The notes under the pieces were generated by a model that saw only the letters and a program-made list of their open reading frames with translations, was not told the DNA's origin and did not search any database. From Dehalococcoidales bacterium (GTDB taxonomy: Bacteria > Chloroflexota > Dehalococcoidia > Dehalococcoidales > RBG-16-60-22), in the NCBI GenBank assembly GCA_030628245.1, contig DAOVRI010000015.1:1-14885 (forward strand): a stretch of DNA of 14,885 bases, in the 5' to 3' direction. The translations under genes and the position numbers were made by a program. Within the stretch, counting starts at the first letter, position 1, and the number at the start of each line of letters is the position of its first letter. Below, piece by piece: positions 6,338 to 14,272 of the stretch.

Positions 6338-7417
6338 TCAATGTCGTCTGATGACATGGATACTCACCGCTTTAAAGGTGGCGTAAACCTGCGTTCCCTT
6401 TTTCAAAGCCATTTCTTCGGCAGACCTGATGGTAACCAGTGCCACCAGCGGAAAACCGCAGTCTATCTCGACACGACAGAGCGGTCCGGCGGACACTGTC
6501 CAGGTTATATTACCCGCCAGGCAGTTCCGGGCGCTGCTGGAAAGTTTAGCCAGGGCCACCGTTACATCTTCCGGACGCATGCAGACCGAGACCTCTTCCC
6601 CGACATCGAAATCGGTTACCGCCTCGATAATCCTGCCATTAATGTCTATGGCAGCCATTTCACCCTCATTGGAGATAACCACCCCGTCGATGATGTTTTC
6701 CATACCAACGAACTCGGCTACCTGCCTGTTTCTGGGCAAAGTGAAAATCTCCCTCGAGCCGCCGGACTGAACCATCTCGCCGTCGACGAGCACACCAATC
6801 CTGTCGGCGAGACGCTGTCCCTGCGACATATCATGGGTCGCCATAATCACGATGATGGTAGCACGCTTTATGACGTCGGCTATCAACTCCTCAATCCTCG
6901 AAGCCGAAACGGGGTCGAGATTGGCGGTAGGCTCGTCAAGGAGCAATACTTCCGGCTGGACGGCAATCGCCCGGGCTATGGCTACCCTTTGCACCTCGCC
7001 CCCGGATAGCGTCCGGGCATTTCTGTGCTTATACCCGGTAAGCCCCACCGTATCCAGAATACCTTCCACTTCTTCACGAATATGCTTGCTGCCCATGCCG
7101 CGCCATCTCAAGCCGCAGGCAACATTATCATAAACGCTCGTGTTGAAAACCACCGGCTTCTGGAGTACGAACGATATCCGACGGCGCATTTCCAGTCTTA
7201 CCTTCTCGGAGGCGTTCACGTCAGCGCCGTCAAAAAACACTTTCCCCGCCGCGGGTGTATCCAGCATGTCAATAAGGCGCAGTAACGTCGTCTTGCCGGC
7301 ACCGGTAGGACCGATTAAGGCAAAAACCTCACCTCGTTCGACCCTCAGGTTGATGTTTTTCAGGATGTCCTGTCCATCCCGCCGCTGCCACAAGTCTCTC
7401 GTTTCTATTAAGGGCAT
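6338..7417 (-). CDS. tupC: Tungstate ABC transporter ATP-binding protein
   Basis: A 359-residue ATPase that powers tungstate import on the cytoplasmic face of the membrane. It has Walker A GPTGAGKTT (36-44), Q-loop Q86, signature LSGGE (137-141), Walker B VLLLDEP (157-163) and the switch His H195. After about residue 240 comes a C-terminal domain with TOBE/MOP-like strands (MRPEDVTVAL, then GNITWTV), as in ModC/WtpC/TupC, where oxyanion can feed back on transport. It is the last gene of tupABC: ATG 7415-7417 lies 3 bases after the permease stop, so translation is probably coupled. Tungstate rather than molybdate is inferred from the TupA-type binding protein. An alternative name would be modC/wtpC-like. 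Confidence 0.85.
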   Translation of the reverse strand: MPLIETRDLWQRRDGQDILKNINLRVERGEVFALIGPTGAGKTTLLRLIDMLDTPAAGKVFFDGADVNASEKVRLEMRRRISFVLQKPVVFNTSVYDNVACGLRWRGMGSKHIREEVEGILDTVGLTGYKHRNARTLSGGEVQRVAIARAIAVQPEVLLLDEPTANLDPVSASRIEELIADVIKRATIIVIMATHDMSQGQRLADRIGVLVDGEMVQSGGSREIFTLPRNRQVAEFVGMENIIDGVVISNEGEMAAIDINGRIIEAVTDFDVGEEVSVCMRPEDVTVALAKLSSSARNCLAGNITWTVSAGPLCRVEIDCGFPLVALVTIRSAEEMALKKGTQVYATFKAVSIHVIRRH

Positions 7418-7420
7418 GAT

Positions 7421-8107
7421 TTACCTCTGCTGTATCCTGTTCATTACTATGTTGACCACCAGCGCTATGAAAATGAGAATGATTCCCAGCGCCATGGCAA
7501 GCTCAATATCACCCTTGGATGTCTCCAGTGAAATAGCCGTGGTGATAACACGCGTAAAGCCCCTGATATTGCCGCCGACCATGAGGGATATACCCAACTC
7601 GGAGATGGCCCGGCCAAACCCCATGATTACCGCCGCCACGACGGCGAACCTCGCCTCCTTAACGACAAGCACCGCCATCTGCAAACCGCTGGCGCCCAGG
7701 GAACGGGCCGTATCCAGAATCGCCCTGTCCACACCACTCAGTGCGGAAATGGTCAGTCCGAGCAATATCGGAGTAATCAGAATGACCTGCCCTATGACAA
7801 TTGCCACAGGGGTATGAAGAAATCCGAGTCCGCCCAGCGGACCGGTATTAGAAAGGAAAACAAAGACAAAAAGACCGATAACAACAGTGGGCACGCTGTA
7901 GAACGTCTGAATCAGACTGACAAGGAACCTTTTGCCGCGGAACCGGTTAAAGTGAATGATACTGGCGACGGGTATGCAAATCACGGAACCGATGACAGTC
8001 GAGCTTACGGCTATCATCAACGACCTCCCGGCTATCTGCATGACCTCCGGGTCTAAGGAAATAATAAGTTCTACGGCCTTTACCAGGCCGTTCCATAGCT
8101 CCGTCAA
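7421..8107 (-). CDS. tupB: Tungstate ABC transporter permease
   Basis: A 228-residue integral membrane protein of the binding-protein-dependent transport (BPD_transp_1) type, the channel of the tungstate importer. Hydrophobic spans lie at about residues 30-52, 62-87, 98-122, 150-165 and 203-223. The cytoplasmic EAA-like coupling loop, which touches the ATPase, is seen at about 131-153 (LDTARSLGASGLQMAVLVVKEA, with the conserved GA at 138-139). Length fits TupB/YvrB-like permeases. It starts 22 bases after the tupA stop and ends 3 bases before tupC. No frameshift or odd codon use is seen. Confidence 0.87.
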   Translation of the reverse strand: MTELWNGLVKAVELIISLDPEVMQIAGRSLMIAVSSTVIGSVICIPVASIIHFNRFRGKRFLVSLIQTFYSVPTVVIGLFVFVFLSNTGPLGGLGFLHTPVAIVIGQVILITPILLGLTISALSGVDRAILDTARSLGASGLQMAVLVVKEARFAVVAAVIMGFGRAISELGISLMVGGNIRGFTRVITTAISLETSKGDIELAMALGIILIFIALVVNIVMNRIQQR

Positions 8108-8129
8108 TTAATTAAAGCTCCATCATATG

Positions 8130-9098
8130 TTATTTCATATATGCAGGAACCGGTGTGGTGTAGTCTTCAACCGGGGGACAGCCCGGCATGTCGCAGCTGG
8201 CGATGGGGAAGAAAAGGGGACGTCCGTATTCCGCCGTCCCGTAAGTGCCGATTATCTCCTGAACCTCGTCGGATATAAGCCAGTTGATGAACTGATTGGC
8301 GATATCGATTTCAGCCTTCGGATGCGTTTCCGGGTTGATGGCTATAGCCGCATATACATTGAGGAATATCGAGTCTTTATCCACAATCGGCTCTATGCTC
8401 AGGTCTCTTTTCAGGTTATATGCCAGAAAAGTCGATATATCCGCCATGACGTATGCCTGCATCTCGTTAGCCATCAGCAGGGTGGGCCCCATTCCCTTAC
8501 CGGCTTCCACGTACCATTCACCCGAATTGCGGACATCCTCGTAGTCGAAACCGGCTTCCTTCCAGATAAGTTTTTCCTTGGCATGGGTGCCGGAATCATC
8601 ACCCCTGGAAACGAATTTCACGGTGTCAGCATCTTTTACACCTTCGTCGTGCAATTTCTTTAATGCTTCAGCCGCCGTTGAACCGGTGATACCCGCGGGG
8701 TCATCAGGAGGTCCGGCAATCAGGAAGAAATTATATCCGAAATTCCTGCGGTTGATACCGTAACCATCGGCGATGAACACGTCTTCTCTAGCTCTATCAT
8801 GCACAATGATGGCATCGACATCGCCTCTCCTGCCATACTCAAGAGCGATACCGGTGCCGGCATAGACAATATCCATTTCCACATTGGCCAGCTCCTCGAA
8901 TATCGGCTCCAGGTGATACCAGAGACCGGTATCGTAGAGACTGGTAGTAGTGGCTATCTTAAATCTCACCAGAGGGTCGTGTAACGGGAATTCTTCTTCC
9001 GCGGTGCAGCCGATTACGCCCGGAATCAGACCAACCAGCAGAACTACAATCAATACAGCACCGGCTATTTTACTGCCATTTCTCAATCTCAAAGACAT
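8130..9098 (-). CDS. tupA: Tungstate-binding lipoprotein
   Basis: A 322-residue extracytoplasmic solute-binding protein. Start ATG 9096-9098 is chosen because a near-perfect AAAGGAGG (9107-9114 on the complement) precedes it and a lipoprotein signal follows: basic residues, a hydrophobic core and a VIGC lipobox with Cys31 as the acylation site. The mature protein has the TupA hallmarks TTTS (50-53) with DTGLW (56-60), and SRGDDSGTH (164-172), residues known in this family to line the tungstate pocket. PstS-like phosphate binders share the fold but not this pair of motifs. It is first in tupABC and supplies tungstate for tungsten-pterin enzymes. Longer frames upstream to 9365 overlap the divergent gene's leader and are not credible. 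Confidence 0.9.
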   Translation of the reverse strand: MSLRLRNGSKIAGAVLIVVLLVGLIPGVIGCTAEEEFPLHDPLVRFKIATTTSLYDTGLWYHLEPIFEELANVEMDIVYAGTGIALEYGRRGDVDAIIVHDRAREDVFIADGYGINRRNFGYNFFLIAGPPDDPAGITGSTAAEALKKLHDEGVKDADTVKFVSRGDDSGTHAKEKLIWKEAGFDYEDVRNSGEWYVEAGKGMGPTLLMANEMQAYVMADISTFLAYNLKRDLSIEPIVDKDSIFLNVYAAIAINPETHPKAEIDIANQFINWLISDEVQEIIGTYGTAEYGRPLFFPIASCDMPGCPPVEDYTTPVPAYMK

Positions 9099-9120
9099 GT
9101 TCTTTCCTCCTTTCATATAC

Positions 9121-9154
9121 TGTACTATGTGTTTGTTATAATTGCAATAGTACA
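9121..9154. promoter_or_regulatory. Inverted-repeat operator candidate with divergent -10 boxes
   Basis: TGTACTAT (9121-9128) and ATAGTACA (9147-9154) form a perfect 8-base inverted repeat with an 18-base AT-rich spacer. The spacer holds TATAAT (9137-9142) on the plus strand, preceded by TG at -14/-15 as in extended -10 promoters, and a TATAAC on the minus strand. It lies 23 bases in front of tupA. A repressor bound here could control tupABC, the dehydrogenase gene, or both. It does not match the ModE consensus known to me. Confidence 0.5.
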
Positions 9155-9188
9155 AATATATATTAAAAATACCGTGGGTGCCGTGGCT

Positions 9189-9217
9189 TTGACGCGATTT
9201 AAGCCCTGTGTTACAAT
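9189..9217 (+). promoter_or_regulatory. Sigma70-type promoter for the hbd-SDR-thiolase genes
   Basis: TTGACG (9189-9194), exactly 17 bases, then TACAAT (9212-9217), with TG just before the -10 box. Transcription would start near 9224, giving a leader of about 70 bases before ATG 9294. It is the best promoter match I found in the window. Confidence 0.6.
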
Positions 9218-9293
9218 TTATATCGGTATTCTTCCTGTTAAAATATACCCCCGGAAATGTAATATCCTGTCGGACGAGGAAGTAGCTACGCTT

Positions 9294-10148
9294 ATGAAAA
9301 TCAGTAAAGTCGGAGTGGTCGGCTGCGGGCAGATGGGCGGCGGCATCGCCCAGGTATGCGCTCAAGCGGGATATACAGTCGTCGTCTCCGAAATAAGCGA
9401 CGAGTTCTTAAATAAGGGACTGGCGGCAATCGAGTCCTCGCTGGACAGGAGCGTGCAGAAAGAAAGGATAACACAGGAAGACAGGGATGCCACCCTGGCA
9501 CGCATCAGGGGGACGACCGATACCCGGGACTTCGGTGAATGCGACCTGGTAATTGAAGCCGCCGTGGAGAACCTGGACCTGAAGAAGAAGATATTCGGCG
9601 AGATGGACAAGGTCTGCCCGGAACGTACGATACTGGCCACCAATACCTCCTGCCTTCCCATCACGGACATGGCGGCGGCCACGGGACGACCGGACCGGGT
9701 GCTGGGGATGCACTTCTTCAATCCGGTGCCGGTGATGAAACTGCTGGAGATAATCCGGACGACCGCCACCAGCGAGGCGACCCTCGATACAGCCCGGGAT
9801 TTCGGAGAGTCCCTGGGTAAGACGTATGTTATCGTTCAGGACTCGCCCGGCTTCATCGTCAACCGTCTTGTGACGCCGCAAATTATGAACGCCATCCGCA
9901 TGGTCGAATCCGGCATCGCCACTGCCAAAGACATCGATACCGCGATGGCCCTGGGCTTGAATTACCCGATGGGACCGCTGGCCCTGGCCGACCTCATCGG
10001 ACTGGACACGGTCTTGTTCATCGTCAACGGTATCTACGACAAGCTCCGGGACGAGCAGTACGCCGCGCCAGCACTCCTGAAAGACATGGTCGCCGCCGGG
10101 CAACTCGGACGGAAAACGGGTAAGGGGTTTTACGAGTATAATCAATAA
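9294..10148 (+). CDS. hbd: 3-hydroxybutyryl-CoA dehydrogenase
   Basis: A 284-residue cytoplasmic enzyme that interconverts (S)-3-hydroxybutyryl-CoA and acetoacetyl-CoA with NAD(P)H. The Rossmann motif GxGxMG is at residues 10-15 (GCGQMG). The catalytic set is visible: S119 in NTS, H140 and E152 in GMHFFNPVPVMKLLEI, N190 in DSPGFIVNR, followed by the helical 3HCDH C-terminal domain with GLNYPMGPLALADLIGLD and a final GRKTGKGFYEY. Length matches the family (about 282). ATG 9294 was chosen over a far-upstream frame extension because the family start (KISKVGVVG) is here; the ribosome site (GAGGA, about 13 bases away) is only fair. It leads a cluster with an SDR and a thiolase. Confidence 0.92.
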   Translation: MKISKVGVVGCGQMGGGIAQVCAQAGYTVVVSEISDEFLNKGLAAIESSLDRSVQKERITQEDRDATLARIRGTTDTRDFGECDLVIEAAVENLDLKKKIFGEMDKVCPERTILATNTSCLPITDMAAATGRPDRVLGMHFFNPVPVMKLLEIIRTTATSEATLDTARDFGESLGKTYVIVQDSPGFIVNRLVTPQIMNAIRMVESGIATAKDIDTAMALGLNYPMGPLALADLIGLDTVLFIVNGIYDKLRDEQYAAPALLKDMVAAGQLGRKTGKGFYEYNQ

Positions 10149-10161
10149 CGGGAAAATCGGC

Positions 10162-10198
10162 CCTGCCTCTTTTCGGGCAGGCAGCCAGTCGTGTTTTT
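10162..10198 (+). terminator. Weak hairpin after hbd
   Basis: CCTGCC (10162-10167) pairs perfectly with GGCAGG (10176-10181), loop of 8. A run of five T follows only at 10194-10198, so this is at best a partial terminator or an RNA-processing hairpin that sets gene dosage inside the cluster. Confidence 0.35.
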
Positions 10199-10238
10199 CC
10201 CCGAATATACTATCCATAACTGCTAAAGGAGAAAAACG

Positions 10239-10997
10239 ATGAGTATTGAAGGGAAAGTGGCCATGGTCACGGGTAGCTCCGGCGGACTGGGGAGGGTGCA
10301 TTGCCTGTCCCTTGCCGGAGCCGGCTGTAAGGTTGCCGTTGTCGGTCACACCCACATGGAGAAAGCGGAGGCAGTAGCCAAGGAAATCAAGGCTATGGGG
10401 AGGCAGGCGATGGCGGTGGCGATGGACGTCGCCAACATGGACGAGGTTGAAGCCGCCGTCAGTATGGTGGAGAAAGCGCTGGGACCGATTGATATCCTCG
10501 TCAATAACGCCGCTTATGGCATCGTGCGCGCGGCGACCATCGCCAGGATGAAAATCCAGGACTGGGCAAAGGATTTAAGCGTTAACCTGACCGGCCCGTT
10601 CAATACCATCAAGTGCTGCATGCCGGGCATGCTGGAGCGGGGCTGGGGACGCATTATCAACATCTCTTCCATTGCCGGCACCATGGGCGGCGCCGGCCAG
10701 TGCAGCTACGCCACGACCAAGGCCGGACTTATCGGTCTTACCAAGACGGTGGCGCTGGAGGGTGCCCGCAAGGGCGTCACCTGCAACGCTATCGTGCTCG
10801 GGGTATTCGACGGCGGCAGCTGGCACGAGGTAGCCTCGGAATTCCAGGAGCGCATCGTCAAGCGCATGGCCATGCGCCGAACCGGCACCCCGCAGGAACT
10901 CAGCAACGTGCTCGTTTTCCTGGCTTCCGAGGAATCGAGCTACGTCACGGGTGAAGCCATCGAGGTCAGCGGTGGCGCCAGCCTTTTCACTTTTTAA
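10239..10997 (+). CDS. Short-chain dehydrogenase/reductase (FabG-like)
   Basis: A 252-residue classical SDR oxidoreductase. The cofactor motif TGSSGGLG (11-18), NNAA (89-92), the catalytic Ser (SS 143-144 in INISSIAG), Tyr157 and Lys161 (YATTK) are all present, and the C-terminal YVTGEAIEVSGG is standard. Family members of this kind reduce 3-oxoacyl-ACP/CoA or oxidise hydroxyacyl thioesters. Between hbd and a thiolase gene an acetoacetyl-CoA or other 3-oxoacyl-CoA reductase role is likely but not shown by sequence. A strong AAAGGAG lies 6-8 bases before ATG 10239. It is 90 bases after hbd and 63 bases before the thiolase. Gene name fabG or phbB would be a guess, so none is given. Confidence 0.88.
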   Translation: MSIEGKVAMVTGSSGGLGRVHCLSLAGAGCKVAVVGHTHMEKAEAVAKEIKAMGRQAMAVAMDVANMDEVEAAVSMVEKALGPIDILVNNAAYGIVRAATIARMKIQDWAKDLSVNLTGPFNTIKCCMPGMLERGWGRIINISSIAGTMGGAGQCSYATTKAGLIGLTKTVALEGARKGVTCNAIVLGVFDGGSWHEVASEFQERIVKRMAMRRTGTPQELSNVLVFLASEESSYVTGEAIEVSGGASLFTF

Positions 10998-11060
10998 ATA
11001 GAATTATAAATTCTCAAGATAACGACCCGATATTTTTAATGGAACGAAAGGAGAAAACAC

Positions 11061-12332
11061 ATGAGTGAAACCGTCATTGTCAGTGGTGTCAGAACAGCCA
11101 TAGGTAATTACGGGGGCGCATTGCAGGACGTACCGGCGATAAAGCTGGGCAGCATCGTCATCGAGGGGGCCCTCAAGAAGGCGGGCCTGAAACCGAAGGG
11201 CGACGCCAGCTACGCACCGGAGTCACTTAAGGGCGAAGGACTTATCGAACTGGAGAAGAAATACTATAACTGGGACGATTCTCTCCAGGAAGTCCTGGTG
11301 GACGAGGTAATCATGGGGAACGTCATCCAGGCAGGCCAGGGGCAGAACCCCGCCCGCCAGGCAGCCATCTACGCCGGCATCCCCAAGGAGGTCAACGCCT
11401 TCACGGTTAACAAGATTTGTGCCTCCGGCATGAAAGCGGTAGCCCTGGCCGCCCAGGCCATCAAGACCGGCGATGCCGAGGTTATCGTGGCCGGTGGTAT
11501 CGAAAACATGAGCGCCGTCCCCTACTATGTTCCCAGGATGCGGTGGGGAGCCAGGATGTTCAACGCCGAGATGGTCGACGGCATGGTTCACGACGGACTC
11601 TGGGAGATATTCTACAACTACCACATGGGCGTGACCTCGGAGAACATCGCCGAGAAATACGGTATCACCAGAGAGGAACAGGATAAATTCGCCCTGGAAA
11701 GCAACAACCGCGCCCTGGCGGCCACCCGGGACGGCATCTTCAAGGAAGAGATAGTGCCGGTAGAGGTTAAGGTCAAGCGCGAGACCAGGATGTTCGATAT
11801 CGATGAACACCCCAGGGAGACCTCGATGGAGCTTCTGGGCAAGCTGCCAACGGTATTCAAAGCGGATGGCGGCGTCACCGCCGGTAACGCTTCGGCCATA
11901 ACCGATGCCGGAGCCGCCCTGGTAGTGATGTCGGCAGAGAAAGCCAGGGAACTCGGCCTCAAGCCGATGGCAACCATCCGCTCCTATGCTGCTGGTGGTG
12001 TCGACCCGGCCTATATGGGCCTGGGAGCGGTGCCGGCCACCAAGAAAGCCCTCAAGCTGGCCGGACTCAACCTGAACGATATAGACTACATTGAACTGAA
12101 CGAGGCCTTTGCTTCTCAATCATTAGGCGTGGTCAGAGAACTCGGTATAGATATGGGCAAGACGAACCTGCACGGCAGCGGCATATCTCTCGGGCACCCC
12201 ATCGGCTGCACCGGTGCCAGGATTCTGGTGACGCTTGCCTACGAGATGGAGCGGCGTGACCTTCAACTCGGCCTGGCGACACTGTGTATCGGCGGCGGTC
12301 AGGGGATGGCGACAATTATCGAGAGAAAGTAA
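11061..12332 (+). CDS. Acetyl-CoA C-acetyltransferase (thiolase) with N-terminal insertion
   Basis: A 423-residue thiolase that condenses two acetyl-CoA to acetoacetyl-CoA or cleaves 3-ketoacyl-CoA. The nucleophile Cys120 (NKICASGMKA), NEAF (347-350), the general-base His379 (GISLGHPIGCTGAR) and Cys409 (LATLCIGGGQG) are all in place. Most thiolases of this type have about 390 residues; the excess is an inserted segment at about residues 46-77 (from KGDASYAPESLKGEG to NWDDSLQE) between the first helix and the DEVIMGNV strand. The start has AAAGGAG 8 bases upstream. It closes the hbd-SDR-thiolase cluster and ends 2 bases before the stop of a small minus-strand gene. Substrate chain length is unknown. 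Confidence 0.9.
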   Translation: MSETVIVSGVRTAIGNYGGALQDVPAIKLGSIVIEGALKKAGLKPKGDASYAPESLKGEGLIELEKKYYNWDDSLQEVLVDEVIMGNVIQAGQGQNPARQAAIYAGIPKEVNAFTVNKICASGMKAVALAAQAIKTGDAEVIVAGGIENMSAVPYYVPRMRWGARMFNAEMVDGMVHDGLWEIFYNYHMGVTSENIAEKYGITREEQDKFALESNNRALAATRDGIFKEEIVPVEVKVKRETRMFDIDEHPRETSMELLGKLPTVFKADGGVTAGNASAITDAGAALVVMSAEKARELGLKPMATIRSYAAGGVDPAYMGLGAVPATKKALKLAGLNLNDIDYIELNEAFASQSLGVVRELGIDMGKTNLHGSGISLGHPIGCTGARILVTLAYEMERRDLQLGLATLCIGGGQGMATIIERK

Positions 12333-12334
12333 GA

Positions 12335-12508
12335 CTAACCCCGTTTTTCGTATTCGGGACACCAGGTGGCGTTGGGGCGTGCTGGATTGCGGCAGGCCCC
12401 GCGCCAGTTCCACTTGCAGCTATCGCAGAGGATAACATTCATCCCCAGCCACTTTTTTACACTGATGGTGAACCTGTCTTTCCAGCCGGGACCCGCCTTT
12501 GATTTCAT
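12335..12508 (-). CDS. Small four-cysteine protein (57 aa), hypothetical
   Basis: The minus-strand frame from ATG 12506-12508 to TAG 12335-12337 encodes 57 residues: a basic N-terminus (MKSKAGPGWKDRFTISVKKW) and then cysteines C28, C31, C39 and C50 in a CDSCKWNWRGACR to TWCPEY segment (C-x2-C-x7-C-x10-C). That spacing could bind zinc or an Fe-S cluster. An AAGGAT box lies about 5 bases before the start. I do not recognise a named family. It is tail to tail with the thiolase gene, with stops only 2 bases apart. Cysteine density, a good ribosome site and a clean frame argue for a real gene; its function is unknown. Confidence 0.6.
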   Translation of the reverse strand: MKSKAGPGWKDRFTISVKKWLGMNVILCDSCKWNWRGACRNPARPNATWCPEYEKRG

Positions 12509-12610
12509 ATTTAATCCTTCTTGATTCCATTTTTAGTTTAACAAACATGGTGCTATCGGGCAACAATTGTGCTAAAATACCTTAGAGCTTGACCTGAGGG
12601 GTAAACAGTC

Positions 12611-13591
12611 ATGGCCAGAATAACGGGCAGGAAAAAGGGGATAGAAGAGGAACAGGTACGGGAAGAACCCCCGCACATTGAGACGATTAAGTGGGGCGAT
12701 TTGACCTGGGTCAATATTCAGCCCCCGACCGAGCGGGAGATTGAATACCTGGAGGAAAACTACCATTTCCATCCTCTGGACCTGGATGACTGTCTTAGTC
12801 GCAAGCAGATTCCCAAGGTAGACGAATATCCGGAGTATCTGTTCGTCATCTTCCACCTGCCGGTTTTCGATAAAGAAACGAGGGTTACCACCAAGCGGCA
12901 GTGGTCGGCCTTCGTCGGCGAGAAATTCCTCATCACGCTGCATACCGGGGAACTGAGAACGCTGACCGCACTTTTCCGCGACTGCCAGGCTAACGAGGAT
13001 TCCCGCGAAGAGTATTTCAGCAACGGCTCCGGTTACCTGCTGTACCGGATACTCGACCGTTCCATCGACTCTTATTTCCCCGTCCTGGATAAAATCCTCA
13101 GCCTGATGGAAGACATGGAGGACAACGTCTTCGATGCGGATGTCGAGACGGCCATAGAGCTTAGTATATTACGACGGGACATCATCGCCCAGCGGCGCGT
13201 CATGTTCCCCACGCGCACGCTCTTTATGTCCCTGGAAAGAAGACTGAAAAGGTTTACCAAAGTGGACCTGACCGTATATTTCGGCGACCTTACGGACCAC
13301 ATGAACAAGATATGCGATACCCTGGACGAATTAAAAGAGGTTATAGAGGTGTTTAAAGATACGGACTATACCCTGGCCACCTATCGCATCAACCGGGTCA
13401 CGCGCCTGTTGACCATCTTTTCCACGATTGTCCTGCCGTTCTTAATAGTCTCCAGTCTATATGGAATGAACGTCACATTACCCGGCGGAGTGGAAAGGGG
13501 AAGTATACAATCATTTCTTATATTGCTGCTGGTGATGCTGATTATTGCCGGCAGCATGCTCTTCTTCTTCCGCCGCCGCCGCTGGATATAG
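12611..13591 (+). CDS. corA: CorA-family divalent metal (Mg2+/Co2+) transporter
   Basis: A 326-residue membrane protein of the CorA/MIT family. A large N-terminal cytoplasmic domain with long acidic helices (about 140-260; for example the LSLMEDMEDNVFDAD segment) precedes two C-terminal transmembrane spans at about 265-284 and 301-320. The signature YGMN (284-287) sits at the end of the first span, and the protein ends in the basic RRRRWI. Members form pentameric channels for Mg2+, Co2+ or related ions. The loop after GMN is VTLPGGVERG, without the more usual MPE.. sequence, so ion preference is open. ATG 12611 has a TGAGGGG box 10 bases upstream. The next gene begins 3 bases after its stop. 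Confidence 0.9.
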   Translation: MARITGRKKGIEEEQVREEPPHIETIKWGDLTWVNIQPPTEREIEYLEENYHFHPLDLDDCLSRKQIPKVDEYPEYLFVIFHLPVFDKETRVTTKRQWSAFVGEKFLITLHTGELRTLTALFRDCQANEDSREEYFSNGSGYLLYRILDRSIDSYFPVLDKILSLMEDMEDNVFDADVETAIELSILRRDIIAQRRVMFPTRTLFMSLERRLKRFTKVDLTVYFGDLTDHMNKICDTLDELKEVIEVFKDTDYTLATYRINRVTRLLTIFSTIVLPFLIVSSLYGMNVTLPGGVERGSIQSFLILLLVMLIIAGSMLFFFRRRRWI

Positions 13592-13594
13592 GAA

Positions 13595-14272
13595 ATGAAG
13601 ATTTCATATCGCCTGGTGATAATCATCGCCGTTTTTATCACCTGCCTTATTACCGCCAACGTTACTGCCGTTAAAGTAACCAGCCTCGGCCCGTTTACCC
13701 TGCCGGCGGCCATTTTCGTTTTTCCCCTGAGCTATATCTTCGGCGACGTTCTTACCGAGGTCTACGGCTACCGCGTGGCGAGGAGAGTTATCTGGCTCGG
13801 TTTCATCTGCAACCTGGTTTTCGTTTTCTTCGCCTGGGTGGGGCAAATCCTTCCTTCGGCTTCCTTCTGGGAGGGGCAGGGGTCTTACGAGAGTATTTTA
13901 GGCTACACACCCAGACTGCTGGCCGCTTCGTTCCTCGGTTACCTGGCCGGGGAGTTCGTCAATTCCGCCATCCTGGCCAGGATGAAAATACTGACCAGAG
14001 GCCGCTGGCTGTGGAGCAGGACCATCGGTTCAACGATAATCGGGCAGGGGCTGGACACCTCCATATTCATTACCCTGGCCTTCATCGGCACCGGCGCCTC
14101 CGTGCCGACAATGATACTGCACCACTGGCTTGCCAAGGTAGTCATCGAGGGCGTATGCACGCCGGCCACCTACGCCATCGTCAACTGGCTGAAAAAGAAG
14201 GAAGGCATTGACACCTACGATTACGAAACCAGGTATAATCCTTTTAGAATATCAGAAAAGGGGCAATCGTAA
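13595..14272 (+). CDS. Queuosine precursor transporter (VUT/YhhQ family)
   Basis: A 225-residue multi-span membrane protein of the VUT_1 family (PF02592), which in E. coli (YhhQ/QPTR) imports the queuosine precursors preQ0/preQ1. Family marks are VKVTSLGPFTLPAAIFVFPL, YIFGDVLTEVYGYRVARRVIW, FLGYLAGEFVNSAILARMK and GSTIIGQGLDTSIFITLAF. About six hydrophobic spans are visible and the length is typical. It starts 3 bases after corA (weak GGA site, so probably coupled) and its TAA overlaps the next ATG by one base (TAATG at 14270-14274). No queuosine biosynthesis genes or preQ1 riboswitch were seen nearby, consistent with a salvage role. Confidence 0.88.
   Translation: MKISYRLVIIIAVFITCLITANVTAVKVTSLGPFTLPAAIFVFPLSYIFGDVLTEVYGYRVARRVIWLGFICNLVFVFFAWVGQILPSASFWEGQGSYESILGYTPRLLAASFLGYLAGEFVNSAILARMKILTRGRWLWSRTIGSTIIGQGLDTSIFITLAFIGTGASVPTMILHHWLAKVVIEGVCTPATYAIVNWLKKKEGIDTYDYETRYNPFRISEKGQS

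Noticed and set aside
8130..9098. Phosphate-binding PstS or molybdate-binding ModA instead of TupA
   Set aside because: The TTTS with DTGLW and SRGDDSGTH motifs are the TupA pattern.
9155..9293. Riboswitch (molybdenum/tungsten cofactor or other) in the divergent leader
   Set aside because: I could not fold a conserved aptamer; a plain sigma70 promoter explains the sequence better.
11223..12119. Long open frames antisense to the thiolase, hbd, tupC and hydrolase genes
   Set aside because: They mirror the codon pattern of the real genes on the other strand, have no family similarity and no ribosome sites.
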